DNA of 64,000 nucleotides from positions 1 through 64,000 of the forward strand of contig PNKZ01000004.1 of NCBI GenBank assembly GCA_013822735.1, given 5' to 3'. The position numbers and the translations under genes were made by a program. Each line of letters opens with the position of its first letter. The first letter of the stretch is position 1. Origin of the DNA: Pirellula sp. (lineage in GTDB: Bacteria > Planctomycetota > Planctomycetia > Pirellulales > PNKZ01). This document shows, in pieces, positions 42,553-52,962 of this stretch. A model generated the notes under the pieces. It saw nothing but the letters and a program-made list of their open reading frames with translations, was not told the origin of the DNA and searched no databases.

Positions 42553-45500
42553 ATGACCCCCCGTCACGCCGCGACATCTGGGGCCTTTCGTCGACATACG
42601 CGCTTGAGATTTCCGCTGATGGCGGGCACGTGGCCGCTGTTGCTCGTTGCGGCGGTTGCTTGGTGCGAAGACCCGGCACCGAAGGAGCCTGCTCGGAAAG
42701 AGAGCGAGCCGGCTCGTGCGGTGCCGGAAGTAAAGCCGTTGGCTCAACCGCGCCCTGCGCCGATGCCTGCCGGCGGGGCTCAGGCTCCCGCACAGGTACA
42801 AGTGCAAGTCCAAGGGGGCGGCGGAATCATCCTGGGGGGCAACGTTCAGATTCAAGGCAATGTGCAAATCCGCGCGGGCAACGGCCGGCAAGTGATCGTG
42901 CGGAACAACAACGCGTTCGCCGTCGCTTCGGAAACGGGCGACGTCGCGGAAGAGACGGTGTTTCGCGATCCTCCGCGGCCGCTGCTGCAACGATTCAAGC
43001 GGAGCGAATCCCTGATCGAAGAAAAACGTTACGCCGAGGCCGTCGAGGAATTGGGCGAAGTATTGGAAGAGCCGGAAGACTATTCCTACAACTTCGATGC
43101 GGACTCCGCCGCTGAAGGGTCAACACGTCGCAGCCTCAAGGGAGAAGCACAACGGCGCATCGGCGCTCTCCCCGCCGAAGGGCGTGAAGCATATGAGCTT
43201 CAATACGGCGCTCGAGCCAAGCAATTGCTCGACCGCAGCATCGCCGACGGCGACGATATCGGGCTCGCCGAAGTCGCGCGTCGATATTTCCACACGCAGG
43301 CCGGCTATCAAGCAACATACTTGCTCGGCATGCAACACCTGGAACATGACCGGCCGTTGGCGGCGGCGCTCTGCCTCCGGCGTCTGAAAGACGTTCCCAC
43401 GATCGCCGGAGAATACGAGCCGGAGCTTTCGCTAAAACTCGCCGTAAGTTGGGCCCGTGCCGGTTCCAACGAATCGGCGGCGACGATCCTCAATCGAGCG
43501 AAGCAGCAGTATCCGAGCGCCGAGTTTGCCGTCGGCGGCGCACCGCTACGCTGGTATGGCGCAGGGGAGCAGCCTCAAGCCTGGCTCGCGTCGCACATGC
43601 TTCGCCGCGGGGACAACGCGCCGCAAAGCTTGCTACCCGCGCAATGGACGCTCTTCCGCGGCGACGCCGCCCGTAATGCCGTCGGCGCCGGAGGGAGCCC
43701 GCTTTTGAATCGTCGCTGGGCGGTACCGTTCGCCAACCATCCCGACCTAGAAAAGCTGATCGAACACCTGCGTAAGAGTTACGCCGAGCGTGAGGTGTCG
43801 GCCTTGCCGAGCGTACAGCCTTTGGCGGTGAGCGATGTCGTGTTGATGCGCACGCTGACGGGACTGGCCGCCGTCGACTTCCGAACCGGCAAGCGCATTT
43901 GGCGCGGGGCCGGCGACGAATTTGCCGAGGAATTACTCTCGCGCGATTCGCCATTGGCGCGCGGCCGGCAAGAGCAAGAGCCCAATCAATTGATGATGTT
44001 GGTCGACGAGAGACTCTGGCGCGATGCGGCTTACGGCGCCTTCAGCAGCGACGGCCATGCCGCATTTTGCGTGGAGACCGCCAGCAACATCCAACAGACG
44101 AACAACGTCCAGCGCATGGTCATCATGGCCGGCGGACGACGCGTCGTTAACGGCGCAGCGAGTCAAACGGTCTCCAATCGCTTGGCCGCCTATGAGTTGG
44201 CTTCTGAAGGAAAGCTGCTTTGGGAAGTCGGGGGGGCCACGAGCGACGACCCGTCGCTTGCAGAAACGTTCTTCCTCGGTGCGCCGCTTCCGCTCGGCGA
44301 GCGACTCTACGTGCTGGGCGAAACCAAAGGGGAAATCCGGCTCATTGTGCTCGAAGCCCGCACGGGCAAGCTCGATTGGACGCAGCAACTTGCCCTGGCG
44401 AATGACGCCGTGAGCCTCGACCTGCGCCATACGTGCGGCCTTTCGCCATCGTATTCCGACGGCGTGCTGCTCTGTCCGACGGCGCTCGGGGCCGTCGTGG
44501 CGGTCGACGTGAACGATCGTTCGTTGTTGTGGGGTTTCCAGTATCCGCGGCAGACGAATCGCTTCAACCAAGGCTTCATGGTCTGGCAACTCAACGGTCA
44601 AGGCAATTCTCCGAGCGAATCCAACCGCTGGCAAGATGCCACGATTACGCTGGCCGACGGCCGCGCATACCTTGCTCCGCCGGAGTCCGACAAGCTGTTT
44701 TGCGTCAACTTGCTCGACGGCAAATTGCTTTGGAAGCAAGAGCGCGGGCAAGGGCTCTACATTGCCTCCGTAGCCGACGGTCGCGCCATCGTCGTCGCCG
44801 GCAATGAAGTGCGGGCCTACAACGCCGCCGACGGCAAATTGACTTGGACATTGCCTCTGCCCGATGGAGCCGTTCCGAGCGGCCGGGGTTTCTTCAACGG
44901 CAAGCATTACTTTTTACCGTTGTCGTCGGCCGAGGTCGCCGCGATCGATCCTACGCAAGGACGCTTCGTGGCCCGCAATAAGTCGCGCTCGGGAAGCATT
45001 CCCGGCAACTTGATCTGCTACCGCGGCGCCGTCATTTCGCAAGGCACCGGCGGGCTGGAATGCTTCTTCCAACTGGAAGACCTGCGACGCGAGGTTAAGA
45101 ACAAGCTCGCCGCAAGCCCGGGCGATCCGGCGGCGCTGGCCTCGAGCGGTGAATTGCTGCTCGACGAAGGAAAAGTCGCCGAGGCCGTGGAAACGCTCCG
45201 TGACGCTTATCGCAAGCAGCCGGACCCGCGCACGCGCAACGTGTTCGTCGATGCTCTCCTAGAAGGCCTCAGTAGCGGTCTGGCGACGACCTCTAACGAC
45301 ATTGCCGACCTGGAAGCATTGGCTCTCGGCACGACGCGCGAGGAAGTTTATCTTCGTCGCCGAGCCCTGGCTCATGAAAAGGCCGGCGATTGGCGCCAAG
45401 CCCTCACGCAATACCTCCGGCTCATCGACGCGACGAATCTTACGGAAGAACCGATTCGCGTCTCGAACAACGCCGTGTCGATCCGCCGCGAACTCTGGAT

Positions 45501-47583
45501 TCGCACGAGGCTCGACGCCTTAGCGAGTTCCGCGGGCGCCGAGTCTGCCGCGGCTCTGGAGAAGGAAATCGAGGCCCGCCGTACCCAAGCGTTGGCCTCG
45601 CAAGATCCTGCGCAGATGCGTCGCTTTCTCGAATATTTTGGCGACCATCGGGCCGCCGACGCATTGCGTTTGAGTTTGGCCGATCGGTTGGTTAAAGACG
45701 ACGCGCTGCTCGAAGCGGAGAATCTGTTGCGACGGGTCGCGCAATCAGAAGATCCGACCACGGCGCGCGAGGCCGTCGGAGAACTCGCCGAACTCTTGGT
45801 GCTGCACGGTCGCGCCGACGATGCCGACACTTACCTCGACCAATTGGAAGGCTCTTGGCGCGACGCGAAAGACGCCTCCGGAAAAACGGGAGCGAAACTT
45901 GTCGCCGAACTCATCGCGTCCGGCGATCCGCGCGACGCATTAAAGCCGCATACCTGGCCGACCGGCAAGGTCGAGTCCGAAGAAGTACGCCAGCAAACGG
46001 GCATGACGTTCCGCCCGTTCCCGCTGGAGTTTCGCGGCGAGCGCGGTCCGTACTATTCGAACACCGTGATCGAGATGGACCAGCCCCAGCAGGCGCTCGT
46101 TGCGCTCGATCCATACGGCGCCGAGAAATGGCGTATCTCGCTCAGCGAACCGAGCCGACGCGGCGTCAACCAATACAACCCCATCGTGAGCCATCTTCGG
46201 GCCGACGGGCATTTACTCATCGTGTCGCTGGGACACGAACTCGTCGCCGTCGATACGCTCGGCAGCGGCGGCAAGGGAGCCGGCCGTATCCTGTGGCGCC
46301 ACGATCTTACGGAATCGTTCCCGGGGCTCGGCGGCAACGTCGTGCATCAGGTCCATTTGCGTAACGTGCAAATGAATTGGGGCGTTCAACGGTTCTTCGC
46401 CCAAACGCCCGACGGTAGCCCCATCGGCATGACCGGCCCTGCAACGCTGCGCTACGTTTCGTTCTTGAAGCGGCGTGCGCTGCACGTCGTCGACCCGCTT
46501 ACCGGCAAGATCCTCTGGATTCGCCACGACATCGATCCCGGCAGCGAAGTGTTCGGCGACGACGAGCACCTCTATGTCGCGCTGCCTAATAGCGATCGCA
46601 CGTTGGTGCTCCGCGCGGCCGACGGCGAACAAGTGAAGGTCGTTAAGCTACCGAAGGCCGAAGAGCGCGTCATGGCGCTTGGTCGCAACCTGCTGAGCTG
46701 GCGCTACGAAGGGCGTTTCGCTCATCTAGCGCTGCAAGACATGTTCACCGAGCAAGTCCTGTGGAAGCACGAACTGTCTTCCGGCTCGCGTCTTTGGCCG
46801 ATTTCGCACGACGAAGTCGGCGTCATGGACCGCAAAGGCGACTTTAAAGTCGTGGACGTGACGGACGGGAGTTTCAAGCTCGAGGCGTCGGTACAGCCCG
46901 AGCCGCAACTTTCGGAAGCCTACGTCTTCCGCACGGGAGACAACTACTTGCTCCTCACCAACAGTCCGTACAAGCAACGTGAGGGGGTGAACATCCAGCC
47001 GGTGCAAGGAGGCTACAACAACCCGCTGATCAACGGCTACTTGTACGGCTTCGACGGCCAGACGAAAAAGCAACTCTATAAAACGCGCATCGACGGGCAC
47101 GGTCTTACGCTCTATCAGCCGGAAGCGGTGCCGATGCTGGTGTTCGCCTCGCAAGTCTACGAGACGCCCCGCAACGGCCAGATTCGCTCGCCGCAGGGGG
47201 TGCTACTTTGCATCGACAAACGCAACGGCCGCACGATCTACGACAAGCGGCAGCCCGCGCCAATCAACATGGTAGACGTGACGGGAGAGCCGCAGCGTAA
47301 CGCCGTCGCCTTACGAACCATGCGCAACACGCTCCGGTTCACGTTCACCGACGAACCCCAAACGGAAGCTTCGAAGCCGCCGCAGCCGACGGACACCGGT
47401 CGCGACGCCGCGGATAAAGGCTCGGCGGAAACCGTGGGCAAGGCGATCGTCGGCGGCGCCGCGGAACTCGGCAAGGCCTTGCAGCAAGCGCAAGAGGCGG
47501 CCAAGGAGATGGAGCGAATGAAACAGGTGGAAGCCGCCAAGAAGGCCGGCGCCGAGAAGCCGAGCCCAGGCAAGAAGGAGTAG
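42553..47583 (+). CDS. Giant exported PQQ-type beta-propeller and helical-repeat protein
   Basis: A 1676-residue protein. AGGAGGAG nine bases before the ATG at 42553 fixes the start. A basic N terminus and hydrophobic segment (RFPLMAGTWPLLLVAAVAW) form a signal sequence or anchor. A Pro/Gln/Val/Gly-rich linker follows, then a helical, TPR-like region (about 130-270). The first PQQ-like propeller spans about 370-850 (for example GKLLWKQERGQGLYIASV), a second helical region about 850-1130, and a second propeller about 1150-1590 (GKILWIRHDIDPGSEV). A Lys/Ala-rich helix ends the protein. No quinoprotein active-site set was identified, so a scaffold role is more likely. First gene of the long operon. 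Confidence 0.83.
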   Translation: MTPRHAATSGAFRRHTRLRFPLMAGTWPLLLVAAVAWCEDPAPKEPARKESEPARAVPEVKPLAQPRPAPMPAGGAQAPAQVQVQVQGGGGIILGGNVQIQGNVQIRAGNGRQVIVRNNNAFAVASETGDVAEETVFRDPPRPLLQRFKRSESLIEEKRYAEAVEELGEVLEEPEDYSYNFDADSAAEGSTRRSLKGEAQRRIGALPAEGREAYELQYGARAKQLLDRSIADGDDIGLAEVARRYFHTQAGYQATYLLGMQHLEHDRPLAAALCLRRLKDVPTIAGEYEPELSLKLAVSWARAGSNESAATILNRAKQQYPSAEFAVGGAPLRWYGAGEQPQAWLASHMLRRGDNAPQSLLPAQWTLFRGDAARNAVGAGGSPLLNRRWAVPFANHPDLEKLIEHLRKSYAEREVSALPSVQPLAVSDVVLMRTLTGLAAVDFRTGKRIWRGAGDEFAEELLSRDSPLARGRQEQEPNQLMMLVDERLWRDAAYGAFSSDGHAAFCVETASNIQQTNNVQRMVIMAGGRRVVNGAASQTVSNRLAAYELASEGKLLWEVGGATSDDPSLAETFFLGAPLPLGERLYVLGETKGEIRLIVLEARTGKLDWTQQLALANDAVSLDLRHTCGLSPSYSDGVLLCPTALGAVVAVDVNDRSLLWGFQYPRQTNRFNQGFMVWQLNGQGNSPSESNRWQDATITLADGRAYLAPPESDKLFCVNLLDGKLLWKQERGQGLYIASVADGRAIVVAGNEVRAYNAADGKLTWTLPLPDGAVPSGRGFFNGKHYFLPLSSAEVAAIDPTQGRFVARNKSRSGSIPGNLICYRGAVISQGTGGLECFFQLEDLRREVKNKLAASPGDPAALASSGELLLDEGKVAEAVETLRDAYRKQPDPRTRNVFVDALLEGLSSGLATTSNDIADLEALALGTTREEVYLRRRALAHEKAGDWRQALTQYLRLIDATNLTEEPIRVSNNAVSIRRELWIRTRLDALASSAGAESAAALEKEIEARRTQALASQDPAQMRRFLEYFGDHRAADALRLSLADRLVKDDALLEAENLLRRVAQSEDPTTAREAVGELAELLVLHGRADDADTYLDQLEGSWRDAKDASGKTGAKLVAELIASGDPRDALKPHTWPTGKVESEEVRQQTGMTFRPFPLEFRGERGPYYSNTVIEMDQPQQALVALDPYGAEKWRISLSEPSRRGVNQYNPIVSHLRADGHLLIVSLGHELVAVDTLGSGGKGAGRILWRHDLTESFPGLGGNVVHQVHLRNVQMNWGVQRFFAQTPDGSPIGMTGPATLRYVSFLKRRALHVVDPLTGKILWIRHDIDPGSEVFGDDEHLYVALPNSDRTLVLRAADGEQVKVVKLPKAEERVMALGRNLLSWRYEGRFAHLALQDMFTEQVLWKHELSSGSRLWPISHDEVGVMDRKGDFKVVDVTDGSFKLEASVQPEPQLSEAYVFRTGDNYLLLTNSPYKQREGVNIQPVQGGYNNPLINGYLYGFDGQTKKQLYKTRIDGHGLTLYQPEAVPMLVFASQVYETPRNGQIRSPQGVLLCIDKRNGRTIYDKRQPAPINMVDVTGEPQRNAVALRTMRNTLRFTFTDEPQTEASKPPQPTDTGRDAADKGSAETVGKAIVGGAAELGKALQQAQEAAKEMERMKQVEAAKKAGAEKPSPGKKE

Positions 47584-47587
47584 CCGC

Positions 47588-48634
47588 GTGACGCGTAATC
47601 CACATCTGACTTTAGCGCTCGCCGTGGGGGCCGTCGTCGCCGCTTCGTCGCTCTTCAATGCCGCGCCGACGGCCGCGGCAGCCGTGGATGAAGTGAAGCT
47701 CGACCGCGCCGTGGAGCGCGGCCTCGACTGGCTCGCGGCTCGTCAATCGACGCAGGGGCATTGGACGGCAAACGACGGCAACTACCCCACCGCGATGACC
47801 GCGTTGGCCGGCATGGCGTTTCTCTGCGAAGGTTCCACCACGACGCAAGGCAAGTACGCCAAAAACATTCGCCTCGCGGTCGACTACCTCACCAGCCGCA
47901 GCCGCCGCAACGGACTCATCGGCGATCCCTCCAGCGACGATCGCTACACCTACGGCCACGGCTATTCGATGATGTTTCTCTCGCAAGTGCTCGGCGAGGA
48001 AGAAGACGTCGAGCGCCGCGAAGAGCTTATCGAAGTACTGACGAAGGCCGTTCGCTTCACAGGCGAGGCGCAGACCGATGCCGGCGGCTGGGGCTACGTC
48101 AGCGCGAAAGACGGCAGCAACTTCGACGAAGGCTCCACTACAATCACCCAAGTGCAAGGTCTCCGCGGCTGCCGCAATGCCGGCATTCCGGTGCCCGACA
48201 AAATCATCGACAAGGCCGTCGAGTACATCCGCAAGTGCACGCTGCCCGACGGCGGCGTGCAATACAGTTCGCAAGGGGGCGGCGGACGCCCCGCCATCAC
48301 GGCCGCCGCAATCGCCTGCCTCTTCAACGCCGGCGAGTACGACAGCGAGTACGTCCCCAAGCTGCTCGATTATTGCAAGAAGAATCTCAGCAACATCCAA
48401 AACGAGGGTTTCGGCCACTGGCACTACGCCCACTACTACTACGCGCAAGTGTGCTATCGCGAAGGCGATAAAGTGTGGGACGGCTATCGCGAGAAGATTT
48501 TCGCGCGGCTGGTTTCCGAGGCCGCGGGCGACGGCTCCTGGTCGCAAGGCTACATCGGCGCGGTCTACACCACGGCGGTCAACCTGACGATTCTCCAACT
48601 CGAACAAAACGCGCTGCCAATTTATCAACGCTGA
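47588..48634 (+). CDS. Exported terpene-cyclase-fold (squalene/prenyltransferase repeat) protein
   Basis: A 348-residue protein with a GTG start; AAGGAG at the end of the preceding gene lies about 7 bases before it. A signal peptide (about 1-32) is followed by alpha-alpha toroid repeats of the prenyltransferase/squalene-oxidase type: LDWLAARQSTQGHW, TDAGGWGYV, DGGVQYSS and DGSWSQGYIGAVYTTAVNL. The DXDD acid of squalene-hopene cyclases is not seen, and the protein is exported and about half the length of a cyclase. It is therefore unlikely to make hopanoids and may bind polymer or protein. Confidence 0.8.
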   Translation: MTRNPHLTLALAVGAVVAASSLFNAAPTAAAAVDEVKLDRAVERGLDWLAARQSTQGHWTANDGNYPTAMTALAGMAFLCEGSTTTQGKYAKNIRLAVDYLTSRSRRNGLIGDPSSDDRYTYGHGYSMMFLSQVLGEEEDVERREELIEVLTKAVRFTGEAQTDAGGWGYVSAKDGSNFDEGSTTITQVQGLRGCRNAGIPVPDKIIDKAVEYIRKCTLPDGGVQYSSQGGGGRPAITAAAIACLFNAGEYDSEYVPKLLDYCKKNLSNIQNEGFGHWHYAHYYYAQVCYREGDKVWDGYREKIFARLVSEAAGDGSWSQGYIGAVYTTAVNLTILQLEQNALPIYQR

Positions 48635-48697
48635 TTCAACACCGAGAAGCAATTCACAAGACGGCGCGATCCCGATCGCGAGAAAGGTTTGCCACGC

Positions 48698-49771
48698 ATG
48701 AGTTCGAATACCAGCGACGGAGAACTTCAACTCGATGCCGAGTCCTCGGCCGCCGTCGCGCGGCTCGGCGATGCCCGCCGTCGCATCATCGAGCAACTCT
48801 CGGGCGTCATCGTCGGGCAGACGAACGTCATCGAAGAATTGCTCATCTCCATCTTCAGCCGCGGCCACTGCCTGCTGGAAGGGGTGCCCGGCCTCGCGAA
48901 AACGCTCATGGTCAGCACGCTGGCGCGCACCATGAACCTCACGTTCAGCCGCATTCAGTTCACCCCCGACCTGATGCCTGCCGACATCACCGGCACGGAA
49001 ATCATCGACCAAAACACCGCCACGGGCTCGCGCGAGTTTCGCTTTCTCGAAGGCCCGTTGTTCGCCAACGTGGTGCTGGCCGACGAAATCAACCGCACGC
49101 CGCCGAAGACGCAAGCGGCGCTCTTGGAATCGATGCAAGAGCGCACGGTCACGGTCGGCCGCATTCGCCATAAGCTTCCCGATCCGTTCTTCGTCTTGGC
49201 GACGCAAAACCCCATCGAACAAGAAGGAACGTATCCCCTTCCCGAAGCGCAACAAGATCGCTTCATGTTCAAAGTCTTCGTCGACTACCCGTCGTTCCAA
49301 GAAGAATTTGAAATCGCGAAGCGCACGACGGCCGGAACCCCCGCGCCGGTGCAAGCCGTGCTGAGCGGCGAAGAGATCATTCGCCTGCAAGAGATCGTGC
49401 GCGAGGTGCCGATCACCGATCATCTCGTCCGCTACTGCTTGGCGCTCGTGCGTCAAACCCGACCGCACGAACCCGAAACGCCGTCGTTTATTCGCGAACA
49501 AATCTCCTGGGGCGCCGGGCCTCGCGCCGTCCAGAACCTGATCCTCGGGGCCAAGGCCCGCGCCTTGCTCAACGGCCGCACGTACGTATCCGAAGAAGAT
49601 CTACAAGCCCTGGCCAAGCCCGTGCTCCGGCATCGCTTGGTCGTCAACTTCGCCGCCGAGAGCGAAGGGGTCACGTCCGACAAGGTCGTCGACCGCTTGC
49701 TCGAAGTCACTCCCTCCAAAGAAGACGAATTGAGCCGAGATGTCCGCTTCCAAAAGATTTTTGCATCCTGA
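48698..49771 (+). CDS. MoxR-family AAA+ ATPase
   Basis: A 357-residue AAA+ ATPase. The ATG at 48698 follows AAAGG; an in-frame TTG lies nine bases earlier. Walker A is GVPGLAKT, Walker [21 protein letters not shown], and sensor-1 [18 protein letters not shown], the MoxR signature. MoxR ATPases act as chaperones that activate or assemble partners with VWA domains. The next genes encode a DUF58 protein and two VWA-type proteins, the typical companions. Cytoplasmic. Confidence 0.93.
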   Translation: MSSNTSDGELQLDAESSAAVARLGDARRRIIEQLSGVIVGQTNVIEELLISIFSRGHCLLEGVPGLAKTLMVSTLARTMNLTFSRIQFTPDLMPADITGTEIIDQNTATGSREFRFLEGPLFANVVLADEINRTPPKTQAALLESMQERTVTVGRIRHKLPDPFFVLATQNPIEQEGTYPLPEAQQDRFMFKVFVDYPSFQEEFEIAKRTTAGTPAPVQAVLSGEEIIRLQEIVREVPITDHLVRYCLALVRQTRPHEPETPSFIREQISWGAGPRAVQNLILGAKARALLNGRTYVSEEDLQALAKPVLRHRLVVNFAAESEGVTSDKVVDRLLEVTPSKEDELSRDVRFQKIFAS

Positions 49772-50642
49772 GGCGATCCAACGCATTTCGCGTTTGGATC
49801 TGCGGGCCCGGCACATCGTCGAGGGGTTTCTCTCGGGCGAGCACCGTAGTCCGTACTTCGGCCAATCCATCGAGTTCGTACAACACCGCGAATACACGGC
49901 CGGCGACGATCTGCGCCGCGTCGATTGGAAAGTGTGGGCCAAGCAAGATAAGTACTACGTCAAGCAATACGAAGAAGAAACGAACCTCCGGGCGACGCTC
50001 GTCGTCGACGTATCGGCCGGCATGCAATACGGGTCCGGCCCGTTGAATAAATACGAATATGCCTCGACCGTGGCCGTAAGCCTCGCCTACCTGCTGTTGC
50101 GGCAGCAAGACGCCGTCGGCTGCGTCGCGTTCGATGAGAAGGTTCGACGCACCGTACCCATTCGCAGCCGGATCAACCATCTGCAATCGATCATTACGGC
50201 GCTCGACGCCAGCGCACCGCGAGACAAAACCGATATCGCGAAAGTCTTGCTCGACGTTGCTCAGGAAACTCCCCGCCGCGGGCTCATCACCATTATCAGC
50301 GACCTGTTCGTCGATCGCCCCGCGTTGTTGCGGGGGCTGCGGCTGCTCAAGCAACGCGGTCACGACGTGATGGTGTTTCACATTATGGACGACGACGAAC
50401 TCGACTTCAATTTCACCGGAGCGACGCGCTTCGAAGGGCTCGAGGGGCCTGACTCACTCAATTGCAATCCGCGGGCCCTACGCGAAGGCTACCTGGAAGC
50501 GATGAACGCCTTCCTCGAAGAAGTCCGCCGGGGCTGCTCGCAAAACGGTTGCGACTACGCCTTGATCCGCACCAGCCAACCGCTCGACGCCGCACTGGCC
50601 GCCTACCTCAGCAGCCGCCTGGGCATGCACCACCGCAACTAA
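49740..50642 (+). CDS. DUF58 domain protein
   Basis: A 300-residue protein whose ATG at 49740 lies 32 bp inside the end of the moxR gene. The family motif [29 protein letters not shown] (shown in parts: [22 protein letters not shown]) is present, followed by a VWA-like fold with [14 protein letters not shown]58 proteins are partners of MoxR ATPases. No membrane helix is seen. The coding overlap implies coupled translation. Confidence 0.9.
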   Translation: MSASKRFLHPEAIQRISRLDLRARHIVEGFLSGEHRSPYFGQSIEFVQHREYTAGDDLRRVDWKVWAKQDKYYVKQYEEETNLRATLVVDVSAGMQYGSGPLNKYEYASTVAVSLAYLLLRQQDAVGCVAFDEKVRRTVPIRSRINHLQSIITALDASAPRDKTDIAKVLLDVAQETPRRGLITIISDLFVDRPALLRGLRLLKQRGHDVMVFHIMDDDELDFNFTGATRFEGLEGPDSLNCNPRALREGYLEAMNAFLEEVRRGCSQNGCDYALIRTSQPLDAALAAYLSSRLGMHHRN

Positions 50643-50679
50643 ATGACGAATCTCGTACGAACCAATCAACTCCACTGGC

Positions 50680-50704
50680 AACTAGCTACCAGCTACTAGC
50701 AACT
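50680..50704. repeat. Short CTAGCTAC-type intergenic repeat
   Basis: AACTAGCTACCAGCTACTAG followed by CAACT contains the same words as the repeat at 14519-14552 (rearranged). It sits in the 70-bp gap between the DUF58 and BatA-like genes and may form a short hairpin. No known role. Confidence 0.45.
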
Positions 50705-50712
50705 TTCCCCTG

Positions 50713-52962
50713 ATGCTTTCTTTCCTCAACACGCCGCTCCTGTGGGGGCTCGCCGCCGTCAGCGTGCCGGTGATCATTCATTTGATCAACCTGATGCGGC
50801 ATCGGCGCGTTCGGTGGGCGGCGATGGAGTTCTTACTGGCCGGGCAGCGGAAGCACAGCACTTGGATTCGCTTGAAGGAAATGCTGCTGTTGCTGCTCCG
50901 CATGGCGGCCGTCGCGGCCGTGGTGCTCATCGTCGCGCGGCCGCGGCTCGACGGCGGCCTCGGCAAGCGGCTGGGCGACGTCAACACGCATCACGTCGTG
51001 CTCCTCGACGACAGCTTTTCCATGAGCGACCGTTTCGCCGAGCGGAACGTGTTCGATCAGGCCAAGGCCGCCGTCGAGCGGATCGCTCAGGCGGCGCTCG
51101 ACGAATCGTCGGCCCAAACGTTTACGCTGCTTCGCACCTCGCAAGCCGCGGCCTCGCAAGGGGCGGCGAAGCCCGATCTGCTGGAAGAAACGGTCAACGC
51201 CGAGTTCGTGTTCCGCGACCGTCCCGACCGCAAGCTGAATCGCGTGCTCGAACCGATCGGACCTTCCGAATCGGCGGCGGGCCCGGAAGCGGCGCTCCGC
51301 AGCCTTTCGACGTTGCTCAAGTCGGGCGACGGCGAAGAACGGATTCTCTACATCGTCTCCGATTTCCGCGCGCGCGATTGGCGCGGCACGCCGGAGCTAC
51401 GCAGCTTGCTCGCCGCCCAAGAGAAGCGTTCGGCGCAGATTATCTTCGTGAACTGCGTCGAAACGGATCGTCCGAACCTGGCGGTCACCTCGCTGGCCCC
51501 CAAGTCGGGCACGGTCACGGCCGGCGTGCACTTCGAAGTGCAGGTCGAAGCTCGCAATTTCGGTCTCGCCACGGCCGAGCGTACGGCAGTCGATATCCGC
51601 AGCGACGGCGACTCCGGCGGCACGATTTTTCTTGACCCGATTCCCCCCGGCAAATCGGTCGTCGGCAAATTCTTCGCCTTCTTTTCCGATCCTGGCGAGC
51701 ACAAGTTGTCGGTCGAACTTCCGAGCGACCCCATCGCCACCGACAATCGTCGCTATTGCGTCGTCGATCTGCCGGCCAAGATGCCGGTGCTCGTGATCGA
51801 CGGCAATCCGACCTCGACGGAAGCCGCCGACGTGGCTTGGGCTCTGGCCCCCGCCGGGCCCGTCGCCAGCGGCATCGCGCCGCAGGTGCAACCGCCCTCA
51901 TTCCTGATCGACGATGAGAATCATCGCCTCGCCGACTATTGGGCCGTATATCTGGCGAACGTGAAAGAACTCGACGACGCGGCCGTGCGCAACTTAGAGG
52001 CCTACGCGAATGCCGGCGGCGGCGTTTGCTTCGTCGTCGGAAACCAGACCTCGGTGCCGTTTTTCAACGACAAATTACACCGCGACGGCGCAGGGCTCTT
52101 TCCCGTGGCGCTCGATTCGGAGAAGCAACTGTTTCGCGACCGCGAGGCCAAGGCGTTCGACATCGTCGGCTCGTCGCATCCGGTGTTCGCCCGCTTTGCC
52201 GACGAGCGAAATAGCTTCCTCCGCGACGTGGCCATCGATCGCTATTTCGGCGTTCGCGAACTTCCGCCCGCTCTCGCGGCCGACACCCCGGCCGATGCCG
52301 AGCCCGCCGTAACGATCGCCGCCACCTTGCGCAACGGCGCACCGCTCGCCGTCGAACGGCAGTTTGGAAAAGGGCGCGTCATGGTTTTGCTGACGGTACC
52401 GTCGGCGCCCTGGAGCGATTGGAAGAAGAACCCGAGCTTTGTGATTACGATGCTCGAAACGCAATCGCACATCGCTCGCCGCGATCGCCAGTTTGACGAC
52501 GCGCGACTCGTCGGCTCGCCCATTACCTTTGTGCTCGACGCCAAGATTTATCAGGCCAACATCAACATTTTGCCGCCGCGCGGTTCCGAAACCGTGCCGG
52601 TTCCGGGGGTCGTCGTGCCGGACGGTTTGAAGTTCGATTATCCCGACGCGGCTCAGGCCGGCTTTTACCAAGCCGAATTGATACGCTTGGACAAGACCGC
52701 CGAATTGCGTCAAGCAGCCGTGAACGTCGATGCCGGCGAAGGGGATTTGGCCCGCGTCGGTGAGAGCGAACTCCGCGAACGTCTCGACGGACTGCGATTT
52801 CAATTCCGCGCCGCCGATCGGGTGCAGCCGGCGGAAAGCGAATCGTCGTCGTCGATGCTCAGTTCGCTGATTCTCTACGGACTGATCGTGCTGCTCTTGG
52901 GCGAGCAAGCGCTCGCCTACGCGTGTTCCTACCACGCGCCGCGGAAGGGGGCGGCAGTCTAA
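50713..52962 (+). CDS. BatA-type membrane protein with VWA domain
   Basis: A 749-residue membrane protein. The N terminus FLNTPLLWGLAAVSVPVIIHLINL with the basic RHRRVRW is the BatA (aerotolerance regulator N-terminal) domain. A second helix lies at about 57-77. The VWA domain has the MIDAS motif LDDSFSMSDRF (DxSxS), and the region to residue about 720 is extracytoplasmic with Ig-like parts. A C-terminal helix (LILYGLIVLLLGEQAL) anchors the end. It probably works with MoxR/DUF58 at the cytoplasmic membrane. The next gene begins directly after its stop. Confidence 0.85.
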   Translation: MLSFLNTPLLWGLAAVSVPVIIHLINLMRHRRVRWAAMEFLLAGQRKHSTWIRLKEMLLLLLRMAAVAAVVLIVARPRLDGGLGKRLGDVNTHHVVLLDDSFSMSDRFAERNVFDQAKAAVERIAQAALDESSAQTFTLLRTSQAAASQGAAKPDLLEETVNAEFVFRDRPDRKLNRVLEPIGPSESAAGPEAALRSLSTLLKSGDGEERILYIVSDFRARDWRGTPELRSLLAAQEKRSAQIIFVNCVETDRPNLAVTSLAPKSGTVTAGVHFEVQVEARNFGLATAERTAVDIRSDGDSGGTIFLDPIPPGKSVVGKFFAFFSDPGEHKLSVELPSDPIATDNRRYCVVDLPAKMPVLVIDGNPTSTEAADVAWALAPAGPVASGIAPQVQPPSFLIDDENHRLADYWAVYLANVKELDDAAVRNLEAYANAGGGVCFVVGNQTSVPFFNDKLHRDGAGLFPVALDSEKQLFRDREAKAFDIVGSSHPVFARFADERNSFLRDVAIDRYFGVRELPPALAADTPADAEPAVTIAATLRNGAPLAVERQFGKGRVMVLLTVPSAPWSDWKKNPSFVITMLETQSHIARRDRQFDDARLVGSPITFVLDAKIYQANINILPPRGSETVPVPGVVVPDGLKFDYPDAAQAGFYQAELIRLDKTAELRQAAVNVDAGEGDLARVGESELRERLDGLRFQFRAADRVQPAESESSSSMLSSLILYGLIVLLLGEQALAYACSYHAPRKGAAV

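Noticed and set aside
47612-49501. 629-codon open frame on the minus strand
   Set aside because: It is antisense to the cyclase-fold and moxR genes, whose Walker motifs and signal peptide show the true coding strand.
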